Counted from the stretch's first letter, positions 1-8,331 are shown. The stretch is DNA of 15,863 nucleotides from CAZVJA01 sp964626885 (GCA_964626885.1 CAZVJA010000114.1:1-15863); one strand, 5' to 3'. Notes: generated by a model not told the origin, from the letters alone. Program-made: numbers and translations.

Positions 1-295
1 CTTCTTGTTCTGCTCGGTCACGATTCATTCTCCCAACGTCAGCAGGATGATCGGCACGTATCTCACGACGGCACCACACCGCCGCAGCGCACCAATTGGT
101 CGACGCACCCTTTCACAACTCGTCACTCTACCCGAATTCCCAAGGGGTTGGAAAGCGATCCCCTCGGGACCGTATTTGAGGCACAGCCCCGTAGTACAGA
201 TGTCCGCAGGACCGAAGATTGTGGCGGAGCCCCAACCATTTGGGACACAATGTGTTACTTCAAGAATCCGTAGTGCACGGTGTCCGTGAATCCAT
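1..295. other. Left-edge region without a convincing gene
   Basis: This stretch lies downstream of the Kelch gene and holds no ORF with protein-like composition; the plus-strand frames here are rich in Arg, Ser and Pro and look like chance frames. A minus-strand ATG at 26-28 opens a frame that stays open to the edge (MNRDRAEQE), with a purine-rich GGGAG almost touching the ATG. It could be the start of a neighbouring gene, but only nine codons are visible. An imperfect hairpin (arms 139-147 and 160-168, one G-T pair, 12-nt loop) lies here without a T-run, so it is only a weak candidate terminator for the Kelch gene. Confidence 0.4.
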
Positions 296-1318
296 TCATT
301 TTCGCGGGAGTTCCAGCCGCCAGACGTCGTTCACCAGCGGCCAGGCATTCCCGGTCACGACCCACAAACTGTCCTGGAAGACGTATGCCGACTGCTCGTG
401 ACGGGCGGACCAGCAAGCCGGAGTCTTCAACTCCGTCCAGTTCTTGCCGTCGGTGGAATGCCACACATCCCCCCAGTTCTTTGAAGGATTGTTCGACCAG
501 CCGCCGATGACCCACATCTTGCCGCGGTACACATCGGCCGAGAACCACATCCGCGGAGACCACGGCGCGCTCGCTGTCGCCTGTTCCCAATGCACGCCGT
601 CATCGGACGACCAGACGTCGTTGAACGCCTTGTAACCCGGCAGATAATTACCGCCGCCGAAGATCCAGATCTTGTCGTTATGCACGACCGCGCAATGATA
701 CGCGCGCGGCGACCAGGGGGCGCTGCTTGCTGCTCGTTCCCATGTCGCGCCATCTTTCGACGACCAGACGTCATTCTTCAAATCGTTGTCGTTGCCGAAG
801 TAATACCGTTCGATGCCGCCGAAAATCCACATGCGCCCCTTGAACGACACGCCAGCCGCGCCGAGACGAGGACTCCATCCCGCAGCGGCGGTTTCCTGCT
901 TCCACTCTTTGCCATCCGTCGATGACCAGACCTGATTGCTCGCCGTTGCGTGCGGCAGCCGCCCGCCATGCCAGCCCCCCATCAACCACATTTTGTCATT
1001 GTGGACCACCGTGATGGAAAGATCGGCGTGCTTCCACGGCGCCTGCTCGATTTCGAGTCGCCATTCCTTACCGTCGGCCGAACTCCAGACGTCGCGCGGA
1101 CCATCTTCATTCGAGTTCAGCCAACCGCCGATCAGCCACATGCGGCCGTTGAACACGACCTCGCCGCACGAATCACGAGGCGAGAACGCCGTCTTCTCTG
1201 TCACCTGCACCCAATTGGGCGCGGTCACCGCCGCCGTCTGCGAGAAAGCCGGTTCTCCGTTCAGCAGAACAATCGTGGCAACAAGAAATATGAACCAGAC
1301 GAACAGTCGCGGACGCAT
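296..1318 (-). CDS. Exported Kelch-type beta-propeller protein
   Basis: A 340-residue protein with an N-terminal signal peptide (about residues 1-27: Arg at 2 and 4, hydrophobic core, small residues near AFS). The rest is about six blades of a galactose-oxidase/Kelch-like propeller. Each blade has a hydrophobic strand ending in Gly-Gly (MWLIGGW, MWLMGGW, MWIFGG, IWIFGGG, MWVIGGW), then a DVWSSxDGxxW strand and an APWSPR-like turn. The last blade is degenerate (LWVVTGN), as expected where a propeller closes. No catalytic domain is fused, so a binding or scaffold role outside the cytoplasm is likely; the ligand is unknown. The start is supported by a GGAGGAG ribosome site 7 nt upstream. It lies 43 bp downstream of cobA-hemD on the same strand, so co-transcription is possible, though a functional link is not evident. 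Confidence 0.9.
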   Translation of the reverse strand: MRPRLFVWFIFLVATIVLLNGEPAFSQTAAVTAPNWVQVTEKTAFSPRDSCGEVVFNGRMWLIGGWLNSNEDGPRDVWSSADGKEWRLEIEQAPWKHADLSITVVHNDKMWLMGGWHGGRLPHATASNQVWSSTDGKEWKQETAAAGWSPRLGAAGVSFKGRMWIFGGIERYYFGNDNDLKNDVWSSKDGATWERAASSAPWSPRAYHCAVVHNDKIWIFGGGNYLPGYKAFNDVWSSDDGVHWEQATASAPWSPRMWFSADVYRGKMWVIGGWSNNPSKNWGDVWHSTDGKNWTELKTPACWSARHEQSAYVFQDSLWVVTGNAWPLVNDVWRLELPRK

Positions 1319-1325
1319 CGAGAGA

Positions 1326-1332
1326 CTCCTCC
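1326..1332 (-). promoter_or_regulatory. Strong Shine-Dalgarno site for the Kelch gene
   Basis: GGAGGAG on the minus strand lies 7 nt before the ATG at 1318. It is one of the best ribosome sites in the window and fixes the start of the signal peptide. Confidence 0.75.
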
Positions 1333-1361
1333 AACGATTCTTTTCCAGACGGAAATCTAAA

Positions 1362-2882
1362 TTATCGCGAATGCACCGACTCGATCGCAGCGAAGATACC
1401 CTCCCAGGTGTACGTGGTCGCCTCTGCCGAAATCGGCAAGCCGCACTCGCGGGCTGCTTCGCTAGTTACCGGACTGATGCTCGCGAGTTTCACCTTCGCA
1501 CCAAGTTGGGCGAGCGCAGCTGGGCTCAACAATCGTTTGAACGACCGCGCGATCGAGGGGCTGCTCAATCCGATCCAGTCGATCTCTCCTTCTTCGATTT
1601 TTGCAAGCTGGTCGGCTGGTAACGCTTTCATGTCTTCATTGCGATACACAACCAGTTCCCGCACATCAGCTCCCGCCGCGCGTAACGATTCCGGAAGCAC
1701 TTCGCGCCCACGGCTCGCCCGCGCCCAAAGCACGCGCTTCCCGGTAACGTGAGGCATAAGCACCTCGGCGAGCGCCTCGGCTCGGTATTCTTCCGGAACC
1801 AGATCCGCGCGCAAGCGAAACTCCTCCATCGACTCGGCCGTCGCCGGTCCGATCGTCGCGATCTTCGTGACGCCGAGTCGCCGGGCATCGCCGCCAGTTT
1901 CCCACAGCCTGCCGAGCAATGATCGTACGCCGTTGGCGCTCGTAAACACCAACCAGTCATAGCGCCCCAATTGTTGCAATTCCCGATCGATCTCCGACCA
2001 ATCGGCAGGTGGAAGAATCTCGATCGCCGGCATCAGGATCGGCTCAGCACCAAGCTGCAGCGCGCTGGCAACCGCAGAATCGGCTTGTGCAATCGGCCGT
2101 GTGATGCCGATGCGAACTCCGAGCAAGGGACGGTTCTCGAACCATGCCGCCTGCTCCCGAACGCTCACACATTCGCCAATGATGATGAGCGACGGGGGGC
2201 GCAAATTCGCAGTTCGAACCGCTGACGGAAGATACACCAATGGCGCAACGACGGTTTGCTGCGACGGCAACGACGCTCGACTCACCACGCAGGCGGGAGT
2301 CCGCGGCGATTTTCCGGCGCCGATCAATTCGTCGACGATCGACTCCAGCCGATGCAGACCCATGTAGAAGACGAGCGTTCCGGAGAACGCTGCGAGCAAT
2401 TTGTAGTCGAGCGTCTGTGCGCTCTTCCCTGATGTTTCGTGGCCGGTGACAATGATCACCCCCGAGGCGTGATCGCGGTGCGTCAGCGATATCCCGGCAT
2501 ATTCACCGGCCGCAATGGCTGCCGTCACGCCGGGCACGACTTCAAAATCAATTCCCGCCCGGTGCAGTGCCGTCGCTTCTTCACTTCCCCGCCCGAAGAT
2601 AAACGGGTCGCCCCCTTTGAGCCGCACAACTGTCTTCCCGGCAAGTGCCGCGTCAATCATTTGCTGATTGATTTCCTCCTGTCGCATATCGCGTCCCTCG
2701 GGGGAGGATGCGCGGCAGGTTCTCTCGGCATGCGCGGCGGTATGGAGCAGCAACAGAGGGTTGACCAACCCGTCGTATAAGATGAGGTCGGCCTGTTCGA
2801 GGCAGGTGCGCCCCTTGAGCGTCAATAATCCGGGATCTCCGGGACCGGCGCCAACCAGATAGACTTTTCCACGCTGAGACAT
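1362..2882 (-). CDS. cobA-hemD: Uroporphyrinogen-III C-methyltransferase / uroporphyrinogen-III synthase fusion
   Basis: A 506-residue cytoplasmic bifunctional tetrapyrrole enzyme. Residues about 5-245 are the SAM-dependent methyltransferase (SUMT/CobA) that converts uroporphyrinogen III to precorrin-2. Visible motifs are the SAM-site loop VGAGPGDPGLLTLKG (about 10-24), RLKGGDPFIFGRG (about 88-100) and VVPGVTAAIAAGEYAGISLTHRD. Residues about 255-500 match uroporphyrinogen-III synthase (HemD), which closes and inverts ring D of hydroxymethylbilane; TRPIAQADS, VFTSANGV and the DWIGLSSPS-like segment fit that weakly conserved family. The fusion supplies uroporphyrinogen III for haem and draws part of it toward sirohaem or cobalamin. 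The ATG at 2882 directly precedes the methyltransferase fold; no strong ribosome site is seen. No precorrin-2 dehydrogenase/chelatase or hemB/hemC lies in the window. Such fusions are known in several phyla. Confidence 0.95.
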   Translation of the reverse strand: MSQRGKVYLVGAGPGDPGLLTLKGRTCLEQADLILYDGLVNPLLLLHTAAHAERTCRASSPEGRDMRQEEINQQMIDAALAGKTVVRLKGGDPFIFGRGSEEATALHRAGIDFEVVPGVTAAIAAGEYAGISLTHRDHASGVIIVTGHETSGKSAQTLDYKLLAAFSGTLVFYMGLHRLESIVDELIGAGKSPRTPACVVSRASLPSQQTVVAPLVYLPSAVRTANLRPPSLIIIGECVSVREQAAWFENRPLLGVRIGITRPIAQADSAVASALQLGAEPILMPAIEILPPADWSEIDRELQQLGRYDWLVFTSANGVRSLLGRLWETGGDARRLGVTKIATIGPATAESMEEFRLRADLVPEEYRAEALAEVLMPHVTGKRVLWARASRGREVLPESLRAAGADVRELVVYRNEDMKALPADQLAKIEEGEIDWIGLSSPSIARSFKRLLSPAALAQLGAKVKLASISPVTSEAARECGLPISAEATTYTWEGIFAAIESVHSR

Positions 2883-3093
2883 TGATGTCTGTTTTTCGTT
2901 TTCGTTTCCGATGCCTGAGTCACTCGGCGAGAAAAGATGGATTCACTCTCATTACTCGTATCCGTCATGTTAGAGCGGCTCCGCGCGGCATACCAGCCTT
3001 ACTGCCGCACGGCGTTTGCCATGCAGGCTCTGACTGGTACAATTTCCTGACAATCCGAGCCAACAATCTCTGTTCGTCCAAAGAAAGGTGTAG
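2883..3093. other. Divergent intergenic region between cobA-hemD and the HEAT-like gene
   Basis: This 211-bp gap separates genes read in opposite directions, so it must hold both promoters. I found no clear -35/-10 pair or operator. The right end carries a GAAAGG ribosome site a few bases before the ATG at 3094. Confidence 0.5.
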
Positions 3094-4275
3094 ATGATGC
3101 GGCACACATTGTGTGGGTTGGCCTTTGGCATGCTCATGCTCGCGGGGCGGGCTCCTGCCGTCCATGGTGCGAGCGTTGAAGAACTGATTGCCACCATCAA
3201 ACGGGTGGGCGACCGAGGAGAAGGAAACAGCCAAGCTCAACAGGCGGTGCGTCAATTGACTGAATTCAACGCATCCATCCTCCCGAAAATCCTCCCCGCA
3301 TTCGACGATGCGAACCCGCTTGCCGCGAATTGGCTGCGCGGAGCATTCGAGACAATTGCAGAAAGCGAGTTCCGAGAAGGGAAAAAGCTCCCCGTGGCGG
3401 AACTGGAAACATTCGTGAAGAATCGTGCCGGTAACTCCCGCGCCCGGCGGATGGCGTTTGAATGGTTGGTGAAGATCGACCCAACGGCGAAGGATCGCTT
3501 GATCCCCGGCATGATCGACGACCCCAGCCCTGAACTACGCCGCGATGCCGTGGCACGACTGATCGAGCAGGCCGCCGCCGTCGATGCGAAGAAAGAGAAG
3601 AATGAGGCGGTTCGTCTGTTTCGCGAAGCCCTGCGCGGCGCAACCGACAAGGATCAGGTGGTCGCCATTGTGGAACCCCTTCGAAAGCTGGGGGAAGATA
3701 TCGACCTGCAGAAGCACTTCGGATTTTTGATAACCTGGTCGGTCATCGGACCGTTCGACAACAAGGGAGGGATCGGCTTCGACAAAGTTTACGACCCTGA
3801 GAAAGCTCTCGACCTGAAAGCTACTTACGATGGACAACTCAGCAAGGTCAATTGGGAGGCGATCGACACCAAAGATGAATATGGCATGGTCGACATCGCC
3901 AAAGGAGTCGGGCCCTACAAGGGAGCGGTGATGTACCTTACCACCGAGTTCGCAAGCCCGCAAAAACAGACATTGGAACTGCGGCTCGGCACGCCAAACG
4001 CCTGGAAGCTCTGGATCAACGGCAAGTTGATCTTCGCCCGCGAGGAATACCACCGGGGAACGCTGTTCGATCAATATCGCGTGCCGGTCACATTTGAGCC
4101 CGGGAAAAACCGAGTGTTTCTCAAACTCTGTCAGAACGAACAAAAAGAAGACTGGGCACAAGATTACAAGTTTCAACTGCGGATCTGTAACGCCTCCGGG
4201 TCGGCCGTGCTTTCGGGCGAGAAGGCGGCCCGCCGTGACGATGCCGAAAAAAATGTTCTTTCCAGCAGCCGCTGA
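3094..4275 (+). CDS. Exported HEAT-like plus galactose-binding-like protein of unknown function
   Basis: A 393-residue protein starting with a Sec signal peptide (about 1-25, ending in VHGA). Residues about 27-205 are helical and resemble HEAT or armadillo-type repeats, including a DDPSPELRRDAVARLIEQA segment typical of HEAT helices. From about residue 212 the character changes to beta strands: the WSVIGPFDN motif (W215 onward), later KGAVMYLTTEF, a LELRLGTPNAWKLWINGK segment and a FEPGKNRVFLKLCQN segment. This looks like a galactose-binding/PA14-type jelly roll, a module common in planctomycete exported proteins, and may bind glycans. No enzyme motif is visible. The tail is short and charged. 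Two adjacent ATGs occur (3094 and 3097); GAAAGG sits well placed for either. It is separated by 104 bp from the PQQ-propeller gene on the same strand. The function is unknown to me. Confidence 0.85.
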   Translation: MMRHTLCGLAFGMLMLAGRAPAVHGASVEELIATIKRVGDRGEGNSQAQQAVRQLTEFNASILPKILPAFDDANPLAANWLRGAFETIAESEFREGKKLPVAELETFVKNRAGNSRARRMAFEWLVKIDPTAKDRLIPGMIDDPSPELRRDAVARLIEQAAAVDAKKEKNEAVRLFREALRGATDKDQVVAIVEPLRKLGEDIDLQKHFGFLITWSVIGPFDNKGGIGFDKVYDPEKALDLKATYDGQLSKVNWEAIDTKDEYGMVDIAKGVGPYKGAVMYLTTEFASPQKQTLELRLGTPNAWKLWINGKLIFAREEYHRGTLFDQYRVPVTFEPGKNRVFLKLCQNEQKEDWAQDYKFQLRICNASGSAVLSGEKAARRDDAEKNVLSSSR

Positions 4276-4379
4276 ACAACCAGCCGAGGCACGATGCGAC
4301 ATTGCATTTGTGGTCTGACGAACTTGACTGACGACGAACTCTACTACCACGGAACCTATCCATCGGGAGTTAATCGCTG

Positions 4380-5594
4380 ATGAAGCCGCGAGTCTGGAAT
4401 ATTTTGGTCGTGACTCTCTCCCTTCTCGCGCAGCGCGGCTCCGTTCTGCGTTCGGAGGACTGGAAGCATTTTCGCGGAAATGCCGGCGATGGTGTCTCCC
4501 ATGATTCCACGCCGCCGACGTCGCTCGACAAACCCGCCTGGACCACCGATCTGCCGGGACGCGGATTGTCCTGCCCGATCGTTGTCGACAACCGTGTCGT
4601 CGTCACCGCCAGCAGCGGCTACCTGCAGGACCGCCTGCACGTCATCTGTTTCGAAGGCAGCAATGGCAAACAGCTCTGGGAGCGGCAATTCTGGGCCACC
4701 GGCAGCACCGCCTGTCATCCGAAGATGGCCAATGCCACACCCACACCGGCCAGCGACGGCCAGCGGATCTTCGCGACCTATTCGAGCAACGACGTTGTCT
4801 GCCTCGACCTCGTCGGCAATTTGCTCTGGTACCGCGGCCTGACTCACGATTATCCGAATGCCAGCAACAGCCTCGGGATGTCGTCCTCTCCCGTTGTGGT
4901 TAACGGTGTACTCGTCACGCAGGTCGAAAATGATGCTGAATCGTATGCGTTCGGCCTGGATGCCGCCAGCGGTGCCACGCGCTGGAAGATCGATCGGCCC
5001 CGAGCGGCGAACTGGACTTCACCCACGATTCTGCACGGTTCCAATCCCGAACAGGATCTGGTGGTACTGCAATCATCCAAGGGACTGGCGGCGATCCGGC
5101 CGGCAAACGGCGAAGTTGTCTGGACCTACGGGGACGGCGCATCGACTATCCCCTCGAGCGCGGTCTTCGAAAACGTGTTGTACGTGCCGTCGCATGGGCT
5201 CACCGCTTTGGCACCGCTGGCCTCGAGTGATGCCCCCGAGATTCGCTGGCGGAAGCAACAACTGCAGCCGGGAACCGGCAGCCCGCTCGCCTACAATGGG
5301 AAGGTATTCACCACCAACAGTGCCGGCGTGCTCACGGCGGCCGATGCGAAAACCGGTGAGACCGCTTGGCGGGTGCGCCTGAAAGGAAACTTCAGCGGTT
5401 CGCCCATCGCTGCGGCGGGCCACATCTATATATTCAACGAGGCGGGACTCGGGCAGGTTGTGGAACTCGGCGACAAGGAGGGGAAGGTCGTCAGCGAACA
5501 TGACCTGAAAGAGACGATCCTCTGCACCCCGGCCATCGCCGGGAACGGTTTGTATATTCGCAGCGACGGGCATCTGTGGAAATTCGCGAGGTAG
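4380..5594 (+). CDS. Exported PQQ-like (BamB/quinoprotein-like) beta-propeller protein
   Basis: A 404-residue protein with a short signal peptide (about 1-20) and then the mature-start signature WKHFRGNAGDGVS, close to the W-x-x-FRG-x-x-G start of many planctomycete PQQ-like propellers. Repeated blade motifs follow: GKQLWERQF, GNLLWYRGL, SGATRWKID, NGEVVWTYG, TGETAWRVRL and a closing LWKFAR. These are the tryptophan-docking repeats of the PQQ_2/BamB fold. I see no fused catalytic dehydrogenase or haem domain, so it is more likely a structural or binding protein than a true quinoprotein dehydrogenase. It is not certain to be BamB itself, because no outer-membrane assembly partner is adjacent. 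A GGGAG site lies 12 nt before the ATG. Its TAG stop is 6 nt from the start of the VWA gene, in the same frame. Confidence 0.88.
   Translation: MKPRVWNILVVTLSLLAQRGSVLRSEDWKHFRGNAGDGVSHDSTPPTSLDKPAWTTDLPGRGLSCPIVVDNRVVVTASSGYLQDRLHVICFEGSNGKQLWERQFWATGSTACHPKMANATPTPASDGQRIFATYSSNDVVCLDLVGNLLWYRGLTHDYPNASNSLGMSSSPVVVNGVLVTQVENDAESYAFGLDAASGATRWKIDRPRAANWTSPTILHGSNPEQDLVVLQSSKGLAAIRPANGEVVWTYGDGASTIPSSAVFENVLYVPSHGLTALAPLASSDAPEIRWRKQQLQPGTGSPLAYNGKVFTTNSAGVLTAADAKTGETAWRVRLKGNFSGSPIAAAGHIYIFNEAGLGQVVELGDKEGKVVSEHDLKETILCTPAIAGNGLYIRSDGHLWKFAR
5588..5592 (+). promoter_or_regulatory. Ribosome site for the VWA gene overlapping the upstream stop
   Basis: GAGGT overlaps the TAG stop of the PQQ-propeller gene and stands 8 nt before the ATG at 5601. 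This arrangement suggests translational coupling of the two genes. Confidence 0.5.
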
Positions 5595-5600
5595 CGGCTG

Positions 5601-6737
5601 ATGCCGAACTTTGAATTCTCGCGCTGGGACGGCTCGCAGCAGTTCACGCCGCAATCGGCCGACAAGCTGTTCGATGAGCTGAGCCAGTATCTGCTCGACT
5701 ACGGCGAGCAGGTGCTCCAATCGCTCGAGGAATGGCAAGACGAACACCCCGACGTGCTCGACATGCTCATTCGCCGCGGTTACATCGAAAAGGACGAGGA
5801 AGGGAAGTACGTCGTCACCCCGCGCGGCATCCGCCGCGTCGAAGGACATGCGCTCGAAGAGCTGTTTCAAATTGCCCGCAAAGACAAGCTCGGCAAGCAC
5901 GAAACCGAATTTCGCGGGGCAGGGCAGACGCTGCACGAAGAGTCAAAGCCCTACGAGTTCGGCGATCCGGTCAGCAATCTCAACATGCACGAGACGTTGC
6001 GGAATGCACTCTTCCGGCAGGGAGGCGGCGCGCCGGTGCACATTTCGGAAGAAGATCTCGTCGTTTACGACACGGAGTACCAGACATCATGCGCGACGGT
6101 CGTACTGCTCGACATGTCCGGCAGCATGGGGCGGTACGGCAAGTTCGGACAGGCGAAGAAGGTCGCGCTGGCGTTGCAGTCGCTCGTACGCGGGCGCTAC
6201 CAGGGAGACTTTTTCCAGGTCGTTGGCTTTTATACCTACGCTTCTCCGTTGTCGGAGCGGGAGTTGCTCTATTCCGCGCCTAAACCAGTGAGTCTGTACG
6301 ACCCTCGCGTGAGGCTGCGGATCAACCTCGATCACCCGCCGCGGTTCGTACCGGAGCACTTCACGAATATTCATGCGGGGCTCCAGTTCGCGCGGCGCGT
6401 CCTCAAGAAGCAGCCGGCGCAGAACAAGCAGATCATCACCATCACTGACGGCGAGCCGACCGCGCACGTCGACGGCCGCGATATCGTGCTGATCTATCCG
6501 CCGTCGGAAATTTCGGCCAGAACGACTCTCTCCGAAGTGCGGCGCTGCGCCAACGAGGGGATTCACCTATCGAGCTTCGCCCTTGTCGAAGATTACTTCT
6601 ATCTTGGGCTGGTGAACTTTGTCGAGCAGATGGCGCAGGTCTCTGGCGGAATTGCAGCCTATTGCAATGCCGACGATCTCGGCAACCTGGTGCTCGACAG
6701 CTTCGTCGGCGGCCGCAAGAAGCGGCGCGCCCTGTAA
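5601..6737 (+). CDS. VWA-domain protein with complete MIDAS motif
   Basis: A 378-residue soluble protein without signal peptide or membrane segment. Residues about 1-165 are mostly helical and acidic, with many Asp and Glu. Residues about 165-370 form a von Willebrand factor A domain with an intact metal-ion-dependent adhesion site: DMSGSM (D171-S173-S175), a Thr near residue 255 (FTNIHAGL) and the ITDGEPT segment (D283). The predicted strands VVLLDM, FQVVGFYTY, KQIITITD and IHLSSFALV fit the Rossmann-like core. Cytoplasmic VWA proteins of this type usually work beside a MoxR-type AAA ATPase in assembly or metal-insertion tasks, but none is in this window. It is preceded at 6 bp by the PQQ-propeller gene and followed by a terminator-like hairpin. 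It ends in a basic KKRR stretch. The substrate is unknown. Confidence 0.9.
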   Translation: MPNFEFSRWDGSQQFTPQSADKLFDELSQYLLDYGEQVLQSLEEWQDEHPDVLDMLIRRGYIEKDEEGKYVVTPRGIRRVEGHALEELFQIARKDKLGKHETEFRGAGQTLHEESKPYEFGDPVSNLNMHETLRNALFRQGGGAPVHISEEDLVVYDTEYQTSCATVVLLDMSGSMGRYGKFGQAKKVALALQSLVRGRYQGDFFQVVGFYTYASPLSERELLYSAPKPVSLYDPRVRLRINLDHPPRFVPEHFTNIHAGLQFARRVLKKQPAQNKQIITITDGEPTAHVDGRDIVLIYPPSEISARTTLSEVRRCANEGIHLSSFALVEDYFYLGLVNFVEQMAQVSGGIAAYCNADDLGNLVLDSFVGGRKKRRAL

Positions 6738-6754
6738 TCGCGCGAAGGTAGCCC

Positions 6755-6807
6755 AAAAAGAAAAAGCGGCGGGCTGCGTTCACGTGATGTGAATGCACAC
6801 CCGCCGC
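6755..6807 (-). terminator. Rho-independent terminator of the peroxidase gene
   Basis: A long hairpin has outer arms GCGGCGGG (6766-6773) and CCCGCCGC (6800-6807), with an inner stem TGCGTTCAC / GTGAATGCA containing one G-T pair. On the minus strand it is followed by a T-rich run (complement of the A-rich 6755-6765). This polarity fits termination of the peroxidase transcript; it may also block read-through from the converging VWA gene. Confidence 0.85.
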
Positions 6808-6825
6808 GATAGAGCCCTGTTCAAA

Positions 6826-8328
6826 TCACTTCGGCAATCGCTCCCGCGCGATCTTCGGGAATTCTCCTGTACATGCCTTCATGAATTCGACGAGATCCTT
6901 CTTATCCTGGTCATTGAGTTCAAGCTTCTTGATCTTGTCGCTCAAGTGCGGGTTGGGATGCCCCCCCTTGGCGTACCACTCCACGACTTCTTCCAGTGTC
7001 TTCTGGGTGCCGTCGTGCATATACGGGCCTGACTGTGCGATGTTGCGAATCGTCGGCGTCTTGAAAGCTCCTTTGTCCTTTTCGTCCTTCGAGACAGCAA
7101 AACGGCCGAGGTCCGGCTCTGGCTTGTCCATGCCAACACCGAGGTTGTGGTACTTCTCGTCCGAGAAGTTCGCACCGACGTGGCAGGCAGTGCAGTTCCC
7201 TTTCTCGGTGAAGAAGATCTCACGCCCGCGAATCGCGCTTTCGGAAATCGGATGTGCTTCGCTGGCTTTCTTGGCCGCGTCGTACTTCGTGAACAGATCG
7301 GGATCGTCGGTCTTCAGATCCGCCAGGTCTTCCTTGGAATAGTTTTTCAGGAAGGGGATGAGAGCCTCGTAGTAATCGGCCGGTGACGGTCCGCTGACCA
7401 CGACCCGCTCGAATGACGCAATCGCCTTACCGACGTTGCCAATCGTCACCCCTTCGGCTCCGAACACCGCTTCAAACTGCAAGCGATATCCTTCGATCCC
7501 CTTGATTGTCTCGACCGCTTTCTCGTGGGTGTTTCCCATTTCGATCGGGTTCTGAATCGGGCCGACGGCTTGATCTTCGAGCGACGCGGCCCGGCCATCC
7601 CAGAACTGAGCGTCACTGAGAATGCGGTTTGAACTGACGGGTGAATTGCGGTTGCCGGTCTGCCCTTTGATTCCGACGCCGAATTGTGTCGAACGGGCGA
7701 AGCCTTCATCTGGTGAGTGGCAACTGGCGCAACTGATCGTGTTGTCAGCCGAAAGGCGGGTGTCGAAATACAACTGCCGTCCAAGCTCGATCTTCGCACG
7801 GGTGAGGGGGTTCTTGTCGATCCCCTTGATCTGCCCTTGGCCAAGACTCATCCCCAGCGGAAGCACCGGGTTCAGAGTGTCATGCACGCCCGGTTTCGCC
7901 AACCATTCTTTAACTTGCTCAGGCGTGAGCGGTCCTTCGCCGGGGATACCGTCGGTCAGATCCGAGTCACCAAGATTGACAGTGTTTCCGTGTGAGTCTC
8001 CCTCCGATTTCGCGGCTGGTTCACTCGCGGGTTTGTTCGCCGGCTTTTCTTCCGGCTTGGCTGCTGTCTCAGTCTTCTTTGGTTCCGTGGATTCCGTCGC
8101 GGCCGGCTTTTCCTCGGCTTTCATCTCCGGCTTGGTGCTTGTGGGAATTGCCGATTTGGAGGCCCAACTGGATTCTTCATTCGTCTTTGACGCTTTCGCA
8201 CTCCCTTTTGCCGCGGGGGATTTGCTTTCGGCTTTTTTCGATGGTGCCGGCTGTTGTGAGCAGCCAATCAGCGCTACAACTAATAACGAAGCGAGCGGCA
8301 GTCGGAGGGAATTGGGTGCGGGTTTCAT
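6826..8328 (-). CDS. Di-haem cytochrome c peroxidase (MauG/CcpA family) lipoprotein
   Basis: A 500-residue envelope protein. It starts with a lipoprotein signal (lipobox LIGC, lipidated Cys23), so it should be anchored to a membrane. Residues about 25-115 are a low-complexity linker of Lys, Glu, Ala, Pro and Thr. The catalytic part follows: two c-type haem motifs, CASCH (200-204) and CTACH (379-383), the PIQNPIEMG segment common in bacterial di-haem peroxidases, and GPYMHDGT, whose Met is a likely axial ligand near the C-terminus. The family reduces hydrogen peroxide with electrons from small cytochromes, or in MauG-type members oxidises a protein side chain. I chose the ATG at 8328 rather than one 22 codons upstream because it begins the lipoprotein signal directly and has GGAAGAGG just before it. 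No cytochrome partner is adjacent. Confidence 0.92.
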   Translation of the reverse strand: MKPAPNSLRLPLASLLVVALIGCSQQPAPSKKAESKSPAAKGSAKASKTNEESSWASKSAIPTSTKPEMKAEEKPAATESTEPKKTETAAKPEEKPANKPASEPAAKSEGDSHGNTVNLGDSDLTDGIPGEGPLTPEQVKEWLAKPGVHDTLNPVLPLGMSLGQGQIKGIDKNPLTRAKIELGRQLYFDTRLSADNTISCASCHSPDEGFARSTQFGVGIKGQTGNRNSPVSSNRILSDAQFWDGRAASLEDQAVGPIQNPIEMGNTHEKAVETIKGIEGYRLQFEAVFGAEGVTIGNVGKAIASFERVVVSGPSPADYYEALIPFLKNYSKEDLADLKTDDPDLFTKYDAAKKASEAHPISESAIRGREIFFTEKGNCTACHVGANFSDEKYHNLGVGMDKPEPDLGRFAVSKDEKDKGAFKTPTIRNIAQSGPYMHDGTQKTLEEVVEWYAKGGHPNPHLSDKIKKLELNDQDKKDLVEFMKACTGEFPKIARERLPK

Positions 8329-8331
8329 GAT

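Noticed and set aside
5..289. Plus-strand 94-codon frame at the left edge
   Set aside because: Composition is rich in Arg, Ser and Pro with no domain pattern or ribosome site.
3535..4350. Long minus-strand frame of 271 codons opposite the HEAT-like gene
   Set aside because: It lies antisense to a gene with signal peptide and clear domain pattern; its own sequence shows no family motifs and no ribosome site.
5073..5936. Minus-strand 287-codon frame opposite the PQQ-propeller and VWA genes
   Set aside because: It spans the junction of two well-supported opposite genes and is explained by high-GC codon bias.
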